Origin: Clostridia bacterium
GTDB lineage: Bacteria > Bacillota > Clostridia > RUG12999
Assembly (NCBI GenBank): GCA_017502065.1
Contig: JAFVVU010000225.1
Coordinates: forward strand, 1 to 7,399
Reading direction: 5' to 3'
DNA length: 7,399 bases
Position numbers and translations under genes: made by a program
Notes under the pieces: model-generated
Databases searched by the model: none
What the model saw: the letters and a program-made list of their open reading frames with translations, nothing else
Told to the model about the DNA's origin: nothing
Shown here: piece by piece, positions 5,941 through 7,399 of the stretch
Layout of the letters: the number at the start of each line of letters is the position of its first letter
How positions within the stretch are numbered: position 1 is the stretch's first letter

Positions 5941-7399
5941 TTTATTTTCATTGTTCCGTCTTTATCTACAACAAATGTAACATTCCCATTTATATCCGTA
6001 CGGAAAACATTGCAACCGTGTTCTTCAAGTCTAAAAAGAACATCTTCTGTCGGGTGTCCGTAGGAATTGTCGCCTACACTTATAACTGCATATTCCGGAA
6101 CCGACCATTCAAGAAGCTTATCTGACGTTGATTTATCGCTACCATGGTGTCCGACTTTTATTACATCTGCATCAAGCACATTTTCATTTATTATCATTTC
6201 TTCTGCCGGCATCTCAACATCGCTCATAAGCAGAAAATTATTATCTTTATAGTTTATGTTCAGCACAATACTGTTATTGTTTTTAATATCATCCTCAAGC
6301 AGCGCAATGCCCGGCCAAAGCACATCAATTTTACAATCACCAAATATGAATTCATCGGTATAGTCCACGTATCTTACATTGGTATCCGCAATGCTTTTAC
6401 CATACAGTACTGTTTCGGTGTGTGCAATTTTTGGAAGAACAACCTCATCCACATTTGCACCGGCAAGTACACTTTCAAGACCGCCGGAGTGGTCGGCATC
6501 AATATGAGTAACAAACACTTTATCAAGATGCGTTATGCCGTTATGTCTAAGAAAGCTTACGGCATCATATTCATTTGTTCCCGTATCCACAAGAAAGTTT
6601 TCTCCGGTTGGACAGGAAATATAAATACAGTCACCTTGTCCTACGTTGACAAACGTTATTTCAAAGGTTCCCGAAGGAATACAATTAAAGACAATTGACA
6701 AAGCAATGAGTATTCCTGCTGCCGCCGACGGCAGTTTATAAAACCTTTTGTTTTTGAAGCTTAAATATATTATACACAAAACAAACAGATATGTAAATAT
6801 TAAAATTAAATCCGGCGTTTTTACCGTTACCGTTGCAAATGAAAACGATGCAAAGCCTTTTGCAACAATAATAACCGCATCTGCAAGAAGATTGAGTACT
6901 GCGGCAATAACAACTGCAAGCTGCGGAAAAATAATGCCTGCCAGAATCATGCCAAATGTTCCTATAAAAAGTATTTCGATAACCGGTACTACAACAATAT
7001 TAGTAAGCATCGAAACAAGTGATATCCGGTTAAAAATGTATACTACCACCGGCAAAGTTGCCATTTGAGCACAAAGCGTTACGCCAGCTACATCTGCCAC
7101 AAAACCCGGAAGAAATTTCCGGAACAATAAATTAACATATGGTGCAAGCAGGCGTATACCTATAACCGATGAAAATGACAGCAGAAATCCTACATCAAAA
7201 ATCGAATAAGGATTTGCACAAAGTATAACCGATGCTGCAAGCACTGTACTTGTTATTACGTCTTCCCGACGGTCAAACAATGATGCCGCAAGTGCCAGAA
7301 TTATCATGACAGATGCTCGCACTACCGATGGTGAAAGTCCGGTTATTACAGCATATATCATAACAGCTATAATTGATACGGCAGTCCTTATTTTTATTG
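5937..7399 (-). CDS. comEC: ComEC/Rec2 DNA uptake protein, C-terminal part (5' end outside window)
   Basis: This is the inner-membrane channel through which single-stranded DNA enters during natural transformation. The frame remains open to the right edge (codons from 7397), so the ATG at 7361 is internal. About 486 residues are present; family proteins are usually 700-800. At residues 13-30 stands MIYAVITGLSPSVVRASVM, the signature of the ComEC competence domain. Several hydrophobic helices follow up to about residue 240. From about 244 a metallo-beta-lactamase-like domain begins (ITFVNVGQGDCIYI). It has VDTGTN, then H298-x-D300-x-D302-H303 in THIDADHSGG, then D393 in LLMSDVE and HHG at 417-419. 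That is the metal-site pattern expected of this domain, proposed to degrade the non-transported strand. The gene looks intact as far as seen. holA follows 8 bases later. Many non-competent Clostridia keep comEC, so it does not by itself show that the organism is transformable. Confidence 0.95.
   Translation of the reverse strand, partial: IKIRTAVSIIAVMIYAVITGLSPSVVRASVMIILALAASLFDRREDVITSTVLAASVILCANPYSIFDVGFLLSFSSVIGIRLLAPYVNLLFRKFLPGFVADVAGVTLCAQMATLPVVVYIFNRISLVSMLTNIVVVPVIEILFIGTFGMILAGIIFPQLAVVIAAVLNLLADAVIIVAKGFASFSFATVTVKTPDLILIFTYLFVLCIIYLSFKNKRFYKLPSAAAGILIALSIVFNCIPSGTFEITFVNVGQGDCIYISCPTGENFLVDTGTNEYDAVSFLRHNGITHLDKVFVTHIDADHSGGLESVLAGANVDEVVLPKIAHTETVLYGKSIADTNVRYVDYTDEFIFGDCKIDVLWPGIALLEDDIKNNNSIVLNINYKDNNFLLMSDVEMPAEEMIINENVLDADVIKVGHHGSDKSTSDKLLEWSVPEYAVISVGDNSYGHPTEDVLFRLEEHGCNVFRTDINGNVTFVVDKDGTMKIK

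Noticed and set aside
6490..6525. HxDxDH instead of HxHxDH in the ComEC metallo-beta-lactamase-like domain, as a possible defect
   Set aside because: From memory, an Asp at the second position (S/T-H-x-D-x-D-H) is usual in ComEC proteins, so it does not indicate inactivation. The later Asp and HHG motifs are also present.
6144..6698. 184-codon open frame antisense to comEC
   Set aside because: It lies opposite the conserved metallo-beta-lactamase-like domain of comEC, has no recognisable domain or ribosome site, and its composition fits an antisense shadow.

Overview
The window reads as ordinary chromosome from a low-to-moderate GC Gram-positive bacterium, most likely a member of the Clostridia (Firmicutes/Bacillota). 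The evidence is AT-leaning codon use (gaa, aaa, gtt, att, aca), strong AGGAG-type ribosome binding sites, a comEC-holA pair, and a small DUF2508-type protein, a family I know mainly from Firmicutes. There are no RNA genes, insertion sequences, CRISPR arrays or phage genes. Coding density is very high, and no gap exceeds about 115 bases.

Layout. Bases 1-1293 (+) are the 3' part of carB (large subunit of carbamoyl phosphate synthetase), ending in a strong intrinsic terminator. A near-consensus sigma-A promoter at 1346-1374 then drives a tight two-gene operon. Its first gene is a HisD-family dehydrogenase (1408-2700) and its second is a CysK-type cysteine synthase (2710-3630), whose ribosome binding site overlaps the first gene's stop codon. 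The operon ends at a bidirectional hairpin shared with a convergent EamA/DMT transporter gene (3649-4524, -). Divergent from the transporter is a 98-residue DUF2508-type protein (4616-4912, +). It converges on holA (DNA polymerase III delta subunit, 4918-5928, -), with both stop codons built into one small hairpin. Upstream of holA on the minus strand is comEC (5937-7399, -), which runs off the right edge of the window. It keeps the end of the membrane channel domain and a complete metallo-beta-lactamase-like domain.

How the genes work together. carB (pyrimidine/arginine synthesis), holA (replication clamp loading) and comEC (DNA uptake) are housekeeping or competence genes with expected features. 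The unusual part is the HisD-like/CysK operon. The HisD homologue is full length and keeps the Glu-His catalytic pair, the NAD-contacting residues and two of the four zinc ligands. However, it carries Glu for Gln259, Asn for Asp360 and Ala for His367 (E. coli numbering), plus a changed stretch before the Asp360 position. It is also beside a cysteine synthase gene rather than in a histidine operon. This suggests a HisD paralogue with a different or altered activity, possibly linked to serine, cysteine or sulfur metabolism. That link is inference from two genes only, and nothing in the window proves a new pathway.
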